A stretch of 35,634 nt of DNA from Spirochaetaceae bacterium. GTDB taxonomy: Bacteria > Spirochaetota > Spirochaetia > CADAEX01. Positions within the stretch are counted from its first letter, which is position 1. The number at the start of each line of letters is the position of its first letter. The position numbers and the translations under genes were made by a program. This document shows, in pieces, positions 1 to 6,855 of this stretch. The notes below the pieces were generated by a model. The model did no database searches. It saw only the letters and a list, made by a program, of their open reading frames with translations, and had not been told where the DNA came from. Location: assembly GCA_009783755.1 (NCBI GenBank), contig WRCW01000003.1:1-35634 (forward strand), in the 5' to 3' direction.

Positions 1-2
1 AT

Positions 3-605
3 AATATTATAATAAGAGGTGAAGAAAAAAAATATGATATATTCCGGGATGAAGAAATCGTATCCCAGGATATAGCAGATTATCCTATACCTGAAACATA
101 TAATGAATCCAAAGTTCATTTAATGCAGGTAGAGCCCCTTCTTGCCTATGCTTATTGGGACTTTTCTGAAAAAGACCGCATGATCTACGCAAACACATCA
201 AAGCAGGAAAAACTATTTTTAAGAGTTTATGAAGAACTCAATGAAAAAGAAGATAAAAATTCTTCAATTTTTTTTGATATTCCAATAAAAATAAAAGATG
301 ATAACTGGTATATAAACCTGCCCCACAAAAATGCCAGTTACTATATTAAAATAATTCTTTTTATGTATGGGGAAGAGAAAATATTATGTACTTCAAATGT
401 AATAACAAGTCCTTCAAAAACTATTGAAGATGTAAATACAGATTATGCTCTTATAAATGAAGATATAATTTTATTGGCAGGATTTGATAGCTTTGATGAA
501 AATATGTCTCAGGACACAGATTTAATACCGCAAAGAATCATCTCTTTTACAGATGATAAATATTTTAATGATAATGATTTTGAAAAAAAATCCGGAGGGG
601 CTTAA
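3..605 (+). CDS. DUF4912-type protein, 5' end cut by window edge
   Basis: The frame is open from base 3 through the whole left edge, so the ATG at 123 in the ORF track is an internal methionine and the real start lies outside the window. Just before it the frame reads PETYNESKVHLMQVEPLL followed by AYAYWDF. This resembles the core of DUF4912 proteins, which usually read like 'LP..Y....V.L...DP...YWEW'. About 200 residues are visible, rich in Lys, Asp and Glu, with no signal peptide or membrane segment in the visible part. The gene ends two bases before the GH57 gene, whose ribosome binding site lies inside its last codons, so the two are very likely co-transcribed. DUF4912 has no established biochemical role. 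Its coupling to a glucan branching enzyme hints at carbohydrate or storage-glucan metabolism, but that is inference. Confidence 0.7.
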   Translation, partial: NIIIRGEEKKYDIFRDEEIVSQDIADYPIPETYNESKVHLMQVEPLLAYAYWDFSEKDRMIYANTSKQEKLFLRVYEELNEKEDKNSSIFFDIPIKIKDDNWYINLPHKNASYYIKIILFMYGEEKILCTSNVITSPSKTIEDVNTDYALINEDIILLAGFDSFDENMSQDTDLIPQRIISFTDDKYFNDNDFEKKSGGA

Positions 606-607
606 CA

Positions 608-2194
608 ATGCAGGGCGGATATTTAATGTTTGCTTTAAATGCGCATCTCCCCTTTGTAAGACATCCAAATTATGAAAAATTTATTCAAGAAGCATGGCTT
701 TATGAAGCAATTTCAGAAACATATCTGCCAATGTTAAGAGCTTTCAATTCTCTTGATAGTGATAATGTCCCATTTTGCGTTACAATCTCTATTTCACCTA
801 CGCTTGCTGCAATGCTTTCGGATGAGCTTCTCCAGGAAAGATATGTTGAGTATCTTCAGGACAGGATCGATCTGGGGGAAAAAGAAATTAAAAGAACTAT
901 GTTCGATCCTGTTTTTAACAAACTTGCAAAAATGTATCATTCTGCAAATCAGTTAAATTATCATAATTTTGTTGAGAGTTATAAATGCAATATCCTTAAA
1001 GGATTTAAAGAACTTGAAAAAAAAGGGAAGATAAAAATAATTACTTCTTCTGCAACACATGCATTTTTGCCATTTTATATGGATTATCATAATGTGCTTG
1101 AAGCGCAGATTCAAACAGCTGTAATCTCACATAGCAGAATTTTTGGTAAAGAACCAAATGGCTTTTTTCTTCCTGAGCTTGGATATGCACCTGGAGTAGA
1201 AAAAATACTAAAATCAAATAATATAAAATACTTTTTCTCGGCAGCGCATTCATTTTTGCTATCTGATGAACTGCCAAAATATGGCATTTACGCTCCTGTT
1301 TCTCCGGAGCCAGGTATAAATGCATTTTGCAGAGATATTAAGTCTTCAAATGCATTATGGTCATATGATGAAGGATATCCTGGTAATTATGCTTATAGGG
1401 AATTCTACAGGGATATTGGATTTGAGATGACTGAAAAATATCTTGGAAATTTTATTTATAAAGATGGCAGGAGAATAAGCACTGGATTCAAATATTATGC
1501 AAATACAGGTAAGCCTAAAGAAGAAAAAAAGGTATATGACCCTTCTGTAGCTGAAGTAAAAATAAGTGAGCATGCTGAAAATTTTATTTATAATCAGATT
1601 AAAAATATAAAAAAACTTTCAAGATATATGGATAGGCCGCCTGTAATAGGTTGTTTTTGCGATGCTCAGATTTTTGGGCACTGGTGGTATGAGGGAATTT
1701 CCTGGCTTGAAAAAGTCTTTAGACTTGCTGCTGAAAAAAAAGAGGAAATTTCAACTATATTTGCTGATAATTATCTGGAGAAGTATCCTGCAAGCCCTAA
1801 GCATAAGCTTTCATTTGCGAGCTGGGGGAATAATGGGTATGCAAATATATGGTGCAGCGGCAGTAACCATTGGGTCTATAAACATGTTCACACAATTGTC
1901 GAAAAAATGACTGAGCTTGTAAAAAGATTTCCTAATGAAACTGGATTAAAAGAGAGAGTGCTTAACCAGGCAGCAAGAGAAATCCTCCTTTCACAAAGTT
2001 CTGATTGGCCATTTATTATAAAAACAGGGATTGCAAAGCCTTATGCAGAGAAACGGATCAAAGAGCATATCCATAATTTTCTTATGATTTATGATAATCT
2101 GTGCAGAAATACAGTAGATACTGAATGGCTTACCAGTATTGAAAAAAAGAACAATCTTTTTCCAGATATAGATTACAGAATTTTTTTAAATTAG
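608..2194 (+). CDS. GH57 family 1,4-alpha-glucan branching enzyme (DUF1957 C-terminus)
   Basis: Probable branching enzyme that cuts alpha-1,4-glucan and rejoins it through alpha-1,6 links. GH57 motifs appear in order: NAHLPF (residues 11-16), ATHAFLPF (149-156), FFLPELGYAPG with the likely nucleophile Glu190, and CDAQIFGHWWYEG with the likely acid/base Asp352. A later SWGNNGY segment (405-411) stands where the family has its fifth motif. The C-terminal helical part (LNQAAREILLSQSSDWPF) is typical of DUF1957. Length 528 aa fits bacterial GH57 branching enzymes. No signal peptide is visible, so it is cytoplasmic. The start at 608 follows a strong GGAGGGG site with normal spacing; the ATG at 626 is a possible alternative that would begin just before the first motif. 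It is preceded by the DUF4912 gene, probably in one operon. Exact specificity (branching versus amylase or 4-alpha-glucanotransferase) cannot be read from sequence alone. Confidence 0.88.
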   Translation: MQGGYLMFALNAHLPFVRHPNYEKFIQEAWLYEAISETYLPMLRAFNSLDSDNVPFCVTISISPTLAAMLSDELLQERYVEYLQDRIDLGEKEIKRTMFDPVFNKLAKMYHSANQLNYHNFVESYKCNILKGFKELEKKGKIKIITSSATHAFLPFYMDYHNVLEAQIQTAVISHSRIFGKEPNGFFLPELGYAPGVEKILKSNNIKYFFSAAHSFLLSDELPKYGIYAPVSPEPGINAFCRDIKSSNALWSYDEGYPGNYAYREFYRDIGFEMTEKYLGNFIYKDGRRISTGFKYYANTGKPKEEKKVYDPSVAEVKISEHAENFIYNQIKNIKKLSRYMDRPPVIGCFCDAQIFGHWWYEGISWLEKVFRLAAEKKEEISTIFADNYLEKYPASPKHKLSFASWGNNGYANIWCSGSNHWVYKHVHTIVEKMTELVKRFPNETGLKERVLNQAAREILLSQSSDWPFIIKTGIAKPYAEKRIKEHIHNFLMIYDNLCRNTVDTEWLTSIEKKNNLFPDIDYRIFLN

Positions 2195-2282
2195 AAATAA
2201 TATTGCCATCCCCACACTAAACTGCAATGACTTGCGTCAATATATATGTCCATACAAGTAACTGGATATTTCGAAAATATCT
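2195..2282. other. Intergenic stretch after the GH57 gene with a short inverted repeat
   Basis: No gene is seen here. A 7-bp inverted repeat, GATATTT-CGA-AAATATC (2265-2281), lies directly beyond the stop codon of the minus-strand small gene. It could end that transcript, but no T-run follows on either strand, so it is not a convincing intrinsic terminator. No clear terminator follows the GH57 gene. Confidence 0.3.
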
Positions 2283-2522
2283 CTATAAAAGCCCCTCTAG
2301 CTCCCAAACAGTCAGTTGTTGAAGAAAAAAGGTTGTAATAACCTCATTTCTGGTTTCCTGCGTACTTTTTCTATATACCTTATATGCTATCATTTTTGAA
2401 GTTTTTACAGGTAAGCTAAGAGGATAGCCATTTATATCAACAATTTGATTGATATATAGGGTATGAGATATTTCCTGTCTGTCTCCCTCAGGATAAATTA
2501 TTTCCTTAGTATCATATTTCAT
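2283..2522 (-). CDS. Small protein of unknown function, divergent from mraZ
   Basis: A 79-residue ORF on the opposite strand to everything else, in a 491-bp space that otherwise has no gene. I do not recognise a named family. Its composition looks like a real soluble protein rather than a shadow: mixed charge, a segment SLPVKTSKMIAYKVYRKS followed by a possible helical end, and no long Phe/Ser/Ile runs. There is no Shine-Dalgarno sequence. Instead a perfect TATAAT (2533-2528 on the minus strand) ends five bases before the ATG, which would give a leaderless or nearly leaderless transcript; no good -35 box is visible. No signal peptide or membrane segment. It may be a small spirochaete-specific protein, but that is inference. 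Confidence 0.5.
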   Translation of the reverse strand: MKYDTKEIIYPEGDRQEISHTLYINQIVDINGYPLSLPVKTSKMIAYKVYRKSTQETRNEVITTFFLQQLTVWELEGLL

Positions 2523-2532
2523 ATCAAATTAT

Positions 2533-2556
2533 AGTAGAAATAAACTGTTTTCTACT
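2533..2556. repeat. Inverted repeat 1 of the divergent region
   Basis: AGTAGAAA and TTTCTACT form a perfect 8-bp inverted repeat separated by eight bases. It touches the TATAAT box of the minus-strand small gene, so it could be an operator for it or fold as a hairpin in antisense-directed RNA. Confidence 0.5.
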
Positions 2557-2558
2557 CC

Positions 2559-2580
2559 ATACTTAAAATTTGTTAAGTAT
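2559..2580. repeat. Inverted repeat 2 of the divergent region
   Basis: ATACTTAA and TTAAGTAT form a perfect 8-bp inverted repeat with a six-base centre. It lies three bases after repeat 1, upstream of the mraZ promoter. Its symmetry would suit a dimeric repressor site, but no regulator can be assigned. Confidence 0.5.
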
Positions 2581-2600
2581 TTATACTCTATAAATCACTC

Positions 2601-2622
2601 TTTTTTTATTATGATAAAAAAA
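2601..2622. repeat. Inverted repeat 3, T7/A7 palindrome upstream of the mraZ promoter
   Basis: TTTTTTTAT and ATAAAAAAA form a 9-bp inverted repeat around TATG. It ends six bases before the mraZ -35 box. The A/T tracts could act as an UP-like element or intrinsic bend; a bidirectional weak terminator is another reading. Confidence 0.45.
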
Positions 2623-2627
2623 CAAAG

Positions 2628-2655
2628 TTGACATCTGAATTTATTACTATATTAT
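2628..2655 (+). promoter_or_regulatory. sigma70-type promoter of the mraZ/dcw operon
   Basis: A perfect TTGACA (2628-2633) is followed after 16 bases by TATTAT (2650-2655), a five-of-six match to the -10 consensus. Transcription would begin near 2662, inside the GTGG repeat array. No comparably good promoter is seen again until the motB-fliL gap, which fits the dense packing of the genes downstream. Confidence 0.7.
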
Positions 2656-2661
2656 AAGAAT

Positions 2662-2695
2662 GTGGTAAAAAGTGGAAAAAAATAGGTGAAAGTGG
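2662..2695 (+). promoter_or_regulatory. Probable MraZ operator (GTGG repeat array)
   Basis: GTGG occurs at 2662, 2672 and 2692, offsets of exactly 10 and 20 bases, so all three face the same side of the helix. Two of them sit in an AAGTGG/AAAGTGG context. MraZ proteins are known to bind directly repeated short G-rich boxes at about one-turn spacing in front of their own operon (TGGGN in E. coli, AAAGTG-like in mycoplasmas). The array lies between the promoter and the mraZ start and overlaps the latter, which fits autorepression. The assignment is inferred from pattern and position. Confidence 0.6.
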
Positions 2696-3135
2696 TGTTA
2701 AGCGGAGAATTTGTCAATAATATCGATGAAAAAGGGCGCATAATGATACCTGTAAAGCTAAGAGCTGCTATAGGTGGCGATACCATTGTATTAACAAGAG
2801 GTGTTGATAAATGTTTATGGCTATTTCCTGTAGAGGAATGGAAAAGGGTATCTCAGCAGATCATGTCCGCTACTTCGATTCTTCAGTCAAAAGCAAGAAT
2901 GATCCAGCGCAGGATTATTGCCCCTGCTCATGAAACAGAAATAGACAAAGCTGGAAGAATAATCATCGCACCCGCACTTAGAGCTTTTGCTGAATTTAAA
3001 AAAGAATGTGTAATTCTGGGAATCAACAATCATATTGAGGTGTGGGACCAGGAAGTTTATCAGAAATACTGGGAGGAAAATGAGGCAGACTTTCAAAATG
3101 CTGCAGAGGAGCTTGGAAAAATTGTCTCAGTTTAA
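2686..3135 (+). CDS. mraZ: MraZ, transcriptional regulator of the division and cell wall cluster
   Basis: DNA-binding protein with two SpoVT/AbrB-like swapped-hairpin domains that forms rings and binds repeats upstream of its own operon. The first domain shows GEFVNNIDEKGRIMIP and the second HETEIDKAGRIIIAPALR, the paired 'D.KGR' signatures of the family. The track start is a GTG at 2686, giving 149 aa. In-frame GTGs at 2692 and 2695 fit better: family members usually begin only one to four residues before GE(F/Y), and AGGTGA at 2684-2689 would then serve as the ribosome binding site. First gene of the dcw cluster, directly after the promoter and GTGG array. Identity is secure; the exact start is not. 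Confidence 0.93.
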   Translation: MKVVLSGEFVNNIDEKGRIMIPVKLRAAIGGDTIVLTRGVDKCLWLFPVEEWKRVSQQIMSATSILQSKARMIQRRIIAPAHETEIDKAGRIIIAPALRAFAEFKKECVILGINNHIEVWDQEVYQKYWEENEADFQNAAEELGKIVSV

Positions 3136-3142
3136 TGAATTG

Positions 3143-4084
3143 ATGGAAATAACTCACTACTCTGTCATGAAAAATGAAGTTATCTCATTTTTAAAACCTG
3201 ATAAACCTGGTCAATTAATTGTGGATGCCACCACAGGGGAGGGGGGGCATTCCGAATGGTTTTTAAAGAATTATCCTGATCTTAACATTATTTGCCTTGA
3301 TGCTGACATCAATATACTGGATATTGCAAAGAAAAGGCTTGAGCATTATGAAGATCAGGTAATTTTTTATAATGAGTGGTTTAATATATTTTTTAAAAAT
3401 TATCCGCTAAATCTTGAAAAACCGGACAGAATCCTTTTTGACCTTGGTATATCTTCATTTCATTATGAAAAAGCTGAAAAAGGTTTCTCATTTAGAAACA
3501 GTGAAAAGCTTGATATGAGGCTTGAAAATGATCTTGAAATTTCAGCTGCGGATATTGTAAATAGCTATCCCCAAAGAGAACTTACAAAAATTATTTTTGA
3601 ATATGGTGAAGAAAGATATTCCAGATCTATTGCTGAAGCAATTGTAAAAGAGAGAAAAAATAACCAAATAGAAAAAAGTGATGAACTTGCTGAAATCATA
3701 TGGAATGCTGTGCCTGTTTCATATAGACATGGCAGAATTCACCCTGCAACAAGGACATTCCAGGCACTGCGTATAGCTGTAAATGGCGAACTTGCAAGGC
3801 TAAAAGAGGCTCTTAAAGCAGCGGTTTCAGTGTTAAAAATAGGTGGAAAAATTGGAGTAATAACATTTCATTCTCTGGAAGACAGGATTGTAAAACATTA
3901 TTTCAAAGAGTTAGCAAGAGAGTGTATATGCCCTCCTGAAACGCCGATATGTAATTGTAGAGGCGTTAAAGTTGCGGAAATTCTCACACGAAAACCTGTT
4001 ACTCCTGAAGATGGAGAAATAGAGGAAAACCATGCTTCAAGAAGTTCCAAGTTGCGTGTAATACAAAAGGTCAATGAATTATGA
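3143..4084 (+). CDS. rsmH: RsmH, 16S rRNA m4C1402 methyltransferase
   Basis: S-adenosylmethionine-dependent methyltransferase (formerly MraW) that modifies C1402 in the ribosomal decoding centre. Seen in order: VDATTGEGGHSEWF (SAM motif, residues 28-40), DLGISSFHYE (100-109), GFSFRNSEKLDMRLE, RTFQALRIAVNGEL, ITFHSLEDRIVKHYF, and the closing ASRSSKLRVIQK. All are hallmarks of the family. The track ORF starts at 3035 inside mraZ. I place the start at the ATG at 3143, seven bases after the mraZ stop, because MEITHYSVMKNEVI aligns with the usual N-terminus (H.PVL..E). No good ribosome binding site precedes it, so translation is probably coupled to mraZ. The SAM-motif codons contain a seven-G run that is unusual in this AT-rich DNA. 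Confidence 0.95.
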   Translation: MEITHYSVMKNEVISFLKPDKPGQLIVDATTGEGGHSEWFLKNYPDLNIICLDADINILDIAKKRLEHYEDQVIFYNEWFNIFFKNYPLNLEKPDRILFDLGISSFHYEKAEKGFSFRNSEKLDMRLENDLEISAADIVNSYPQRELTKIIFEYGEERYSRSIAEAIVKERKNNQIEKSDELAEIIWNAVPVSYRHGRIHPATRTFQALRIAVNGELARLKEALKAAVSVLKIGGKIGVITFHSLEDRIVKHYFKELARECICPPETPICNCRGVKVAEILTRKPVTPEDGEIEENHASRSSKLRVIQKVNEL

Positions 4085-4371
4085 GTAATAGTAAAAAGAT
4101 TTTAATTGCAATATTAGTTATAACCTTGCCTGTTTTAATATTTTTAAATTCATGGCAGGGATTTAAATATGAAAGAATAAACGCTGAAATCAGAAATCAT
4201 GAATATGAACAAAAAGAATGGTTTGAAGAAAATAAAAAGATGCTTGCAGCGATATCTGTCTATAGTTCTCCTGGAAGAGTAAAAAAAATAGTTGAAGAAA
4301 ATTCAGATTTAAGCATACAAAAACCAGGCCAGGCAGTAATTATAAAATTTTCTATGGAAGAAGGGAATTGA
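4081..4371 (+). CDS. ftsL: FtsL-like divisome protein
   Basis: Small bitopic protein, 96 aa: a short cytoplasmic N-terminus, one membrane segment (ILIAILVITLPVLIFL, about residues 7-22), then a charged, probably coiled-coil periplasmic part. This layout and the position directly after rsmH match FtsL, which with FtsB/DivIC and FtsQ forms the divisome scaffold that activates FtsW-FtsI. FtsL sequences diverge widely, so the call rests mainly on topology and neighbours. The ATG overlaps the rsmH stop (ATGA), indicating translational coupling. A septum-formation-initiator (FtsB-like) protein is the main alternative. Confidence 0.65.
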   Translation: MSNSKKILIAILVITLPVLIFLNSWQGFKYERINAEIRNHEYEQKEWFEENKKMLAAISVYSSPGRVKKIVEENSDLSIQKPGQAVIIKFSMEEGN

Positions 4372-5774
4372 TGCAGAGTAATGGATATAATTTTATAACA
4401 ATTAAAGAAGCCGCTTCAATGATGGCTGGGACTCTGTTGTTAGAAGGAATTGATAAAAATATATCCTCGGTATCTATAGATTCTCGAAAAATCAGTAAAG
4501 GTGCGCTCTTTTTTGCTCTAAAAGGGGAAAAAGCAGATGGTCATAGTTTTATTAAAAATGCAGTTTTAAGTGGCGCTGTTTGCTGTGTTATAGAAAAAAA
4601 TCATAGTGTACTATCTGATTTTTCAAATGATCCGGGTTTTTCTATTATTATTGTAGAAGATACTCTTAAAGCTCTTCAGACTTTAGCAAAGAATTACAGA
4701 AGTAAATTTAAAAATATATCTATTATAGGTATAACCGGAAGCAGCGGAAAAACAACAACAAAAGAGCTTGTTGCTGCAATTCTTGAAAAAGATGCTCCAA
4801 CTGTAATGAATGAAGGTAATCTAAATTCCGAAACAGGGCTTCCGCTTGCAATATTTAATATAAGGGATAACCATAAGTATGGAGTTTTCGAGCTGGGGAT
4901 CAATCATCCAGGAGAAATGGATGTTCTTGTTGATATATTAAGACCTGATTATGCAATACTTACAAATATCGGAACTGCTCATATAGGGCTTCTTGGGTCA
5001 AAAGAAAAAATAGCAGAAGAAAAAATGAAAATATTTCATACGCATAATAATTTTAAAAAAGGAATTGTGTATGAAAAAGATGATTTTGCAAAAATTATTA
5101 AAGATAAATATAACAGTAAAATAGATTATTTTGGATTTGATACTCAAAAAGATTATCTTTCATATGAAGATAATGGTCTTGACGGTAATTTTATTTTTCT
5201 TGAAAAAGAAAAAATAATTTTTTCTTTGATTGGTAGACATAATCTATTAAATGCTGCAGCTGCAATAAAAATGGCAAAAATTCTTAATATTGCTGATTTA
5301 AAAATCAGAAAAGGTATTGAACAGGCTGCATCATTTTTTGGACGCGGAGAAATTTATTCAGGAAATATAACAATTATATTTGATGCTTATAACTCAAATA
5401 AAGAATCTGTAAAAGCAATAGTAGATTTTTCAGGCAAGCTTTCCTGGAAAGGGAGAAAAATTATATTGCTGGGATCCATTCTTGAAATGGGGGATAAATC
5501 AGATGATATTCATGATTCCATTATAAATTATTCAATTAAAAATTTTGATGGAGCTATTTTCTTTTATGGAAATGAGTTTAAGAAAAGTTTTAAAAATATG
5601 GAAAAAACAGAGAAATATATTTTCTGGTCATCTGATTTTGAAGAGATGAAAGATGCGCTTTTAGCATACATGAAGGAAGGCGATCTTATTGTGCTCAAGG
5701 GTTCGAGAGGTATGGCTCTCGAAAGATTTTTGGAGATTATTAAAAAGAATAACAGGATGGTTGTAAATTGCTGA
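4371..5774 (+). CDS. murF: MurF, UDP-MurNAc-tripeptide:D-Ala-D-Ala ligase
   Basis: ATP-dependent cytoplasmic ligase that adds D-Ala-D-Ala to complete the UDP-MurNAc-pentapeptide. The N-terminal substrate domain (IDSRKISKGALFFALKG) is followed by the P-loop GITGSSGKTTTKEL (about 120-133), NEGNLNSETGLPLA, ELGINHPGEMDVL, LTNIGTAHIGLLGS, GRHNLLNAAAA, FDAYNSNKES and the C-terminal VLKGSRGMALE. DAYNSN stands where MurF has D.YNANP, separating it from MurE and MurD. I use the ATG at 4371, which overlaps the previous stop (TGATG) after a GAAGAAGGGAA binding site; the track's TTG at 4368 is one codon earlier. 467 aa is normal for the family. Confidence 0.95.
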   Translation: MQSNGYNFITIKEAASMMAGTLLLEGIDKNISSVSIDSRKISKGALFFALKGEKADGHSFIKNAVLSGAVCCVIEKNHSVLSDFSNDPGFSIIIVEDTLKALQTLAKNYRSKFKNISIIGITGSSGKTTTKELVAAILEKDAPTVMNEGNLNSETGLPLAIFNIRDNHKYGVFELGINHPGEMDVLVDILRPDYAILTNIGTAHIGLLGSKEKIAEEKMKIFHTHNNFKKGIVYEKDDFAKIIKDKYNSKIDYFGFDTQKDYLSYEDNGLDGNFIFLEKEKIIFSLIGRHNLLNAAAAIKMAKILNIADLKIRKGIEQAASFFGRGEIYSGNITIIFDAYNSNKESVKAIVDFSGKLSWKGRKIILLGSILEMGDKSDDIHDSIINYSIKNFDGAIFFYGNEFKKSFKNMEKTEKYIFWSSDFEEMKDALLAYMKEGDLIVLKGSRGMALERFLEIIKKNNRMVVNC

Positions 5775-6847
5775 AAGAAATATTTCTACCTCTTGTAGGG
5801 AAAATCTCTTTTTTTAACATATTCCAATATATCTCCTTCAGGGCAGCATACGCAGCTGTTACAACACTCTTTTTATCGCTTTTTCTGGGTCAGGCTATGA
5901 TTGAGTGGCTAAGAAAACAAAAACTTGGTCAGGAAATAAGAGGCGAAATCTCAGATATCCATAAATCTAAATCAGGAACACCTACAATGGGAGGAATTCT
6001 AATTATTCTCTCTATTGTAATTTCAGTACTGCTTTGGCAGGATCTTAAAAATATTTATACATGGGTTTGTATTGCATCTATTCTGGGTTTTGGTGCAATA
6101 GGATTTATAGACGATTATCTTAAAATATATAAAAGAAATGCTACAGGACTTAGAGCAAGTTTTAAATTCATTGCACAAATTTTACTCTCTTTAATAATTG
6201 TTTGTTTTATCTATGCGAATCGGGGCAGCGAGACAACTCTCCTATATATACCTTTCTTTAAATTTCCTGTTCTTGATCTGTCGTATTTCTACATCCCTTT
6301 TGGGGTGCTTATTCTTGTAGGAACGACAAATGCTGTAAATCTTACGGATGGACTTGATGGTCTTGCAATAGGCCTTGTTATTCTGGCAGGTATAGCATTT
6401 GGTATATTAACATATCTTTCAGGAAGAATTGACTATGCCCAATATCTTCAAATTCCTTATATAGCAGGTAGCGGGGAGCTTACAGTACTCATATTTGCAT
6501 TGATAGGCGCTTCGGTTGGGTTTCTCTGGTTTAATAGCCATCCTGCAGAAGTTATGATGGGCGATACTGGAAGTCTTTCACTTGGTGGCATTATAGGCGT
6601 AATAGCGCTTCTTATAAAAAAAGAAATTCTTTTAGTGATAGTTGGAGGTGTTTTTGTACTTGAAGCTCTTTCGGTTATTATTCAGGTAATTTCTTTCAAA
6701 ACCAGAAAGAAACGGGTTTTTAAAATGGCTCCGCTTCATCATCATTATGAATTAAGTGGATGGAGTGAGAATAAAGTTGTTGTCAGGTTTTGGATACTAG
6801 GCGGGCTCTTTGTTATTTTGAGTTTGTCTACATTAAAAATTCAATAG
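5768..6847 (+). CDS. mraY: MraY, phospho-MurNAc-pentapeptide translocase
   Basis: Integral membrane enzyme that transfers phospho-MurNAc-pentapeptide from UDP to undecaprenyl phosphate, making lipid I. Family signatures are complete: SKSGTPTMGGILI, IGFIDDYLKI with the catalytic Asp pair, NAVNLTDGLDGLAIG, GDTGSLSLGG, and MAPLHHHYELSGW. About ten hydrophobic segments are spread over 359 aa, as expected. The start is a TTG at 5768, overlapping the end of murF by seven bases and preceded by AGGATGG; the N-terminus then aligns closely with E. coli MraY. It uses the product of MurF just upstream. Confidence 0.97.
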   Translation: MLKEIFLPLVGKISFFNIFQYISFRAAYAAVTTLFLSLFLGQAMIEWLRKQKLGQEIRGEISDIHKSKSGTPTMGGILIILSIVISVLLWQDLKNIYTWVCIASILGFGAIGFIDDYLKIYKRNATGLRASFKFIAQILLSLIIVCFIYANRGSETTLLYIPFFKFPVLDLSYFYIPFGVLILVGTTNAVNLTDGLDGLAIGLVILAGIAFGILTYLSGRIDYAQYLQIPYIAGSGELTVLIFALIGASVGFLWFNSHPAEVMMGDTGSLSLGGIIGVIALLIKKEILLVIVGGVFVLEALSVIIQVISFKTRKKRVFKMAPLHHHYELSGWSENKVVVRFWILGGLFVILSLSTLKIQ

Positions 6848-6855
6848 GATGTAAG

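Noticed and set aside
2265-2281. Inverted repeat as an intrinsic terminator
   Set aside because: AT-only stem apart from one pair and no following T-run on either strand; kept only as a low-confidence note.
3035-3142. Upstream extension of rsmH in the ORF track
   Set aside because: It overlaps the mraZ coding region and has no similarity to RsmH N-termini; the ATG at 3143 fits the family.
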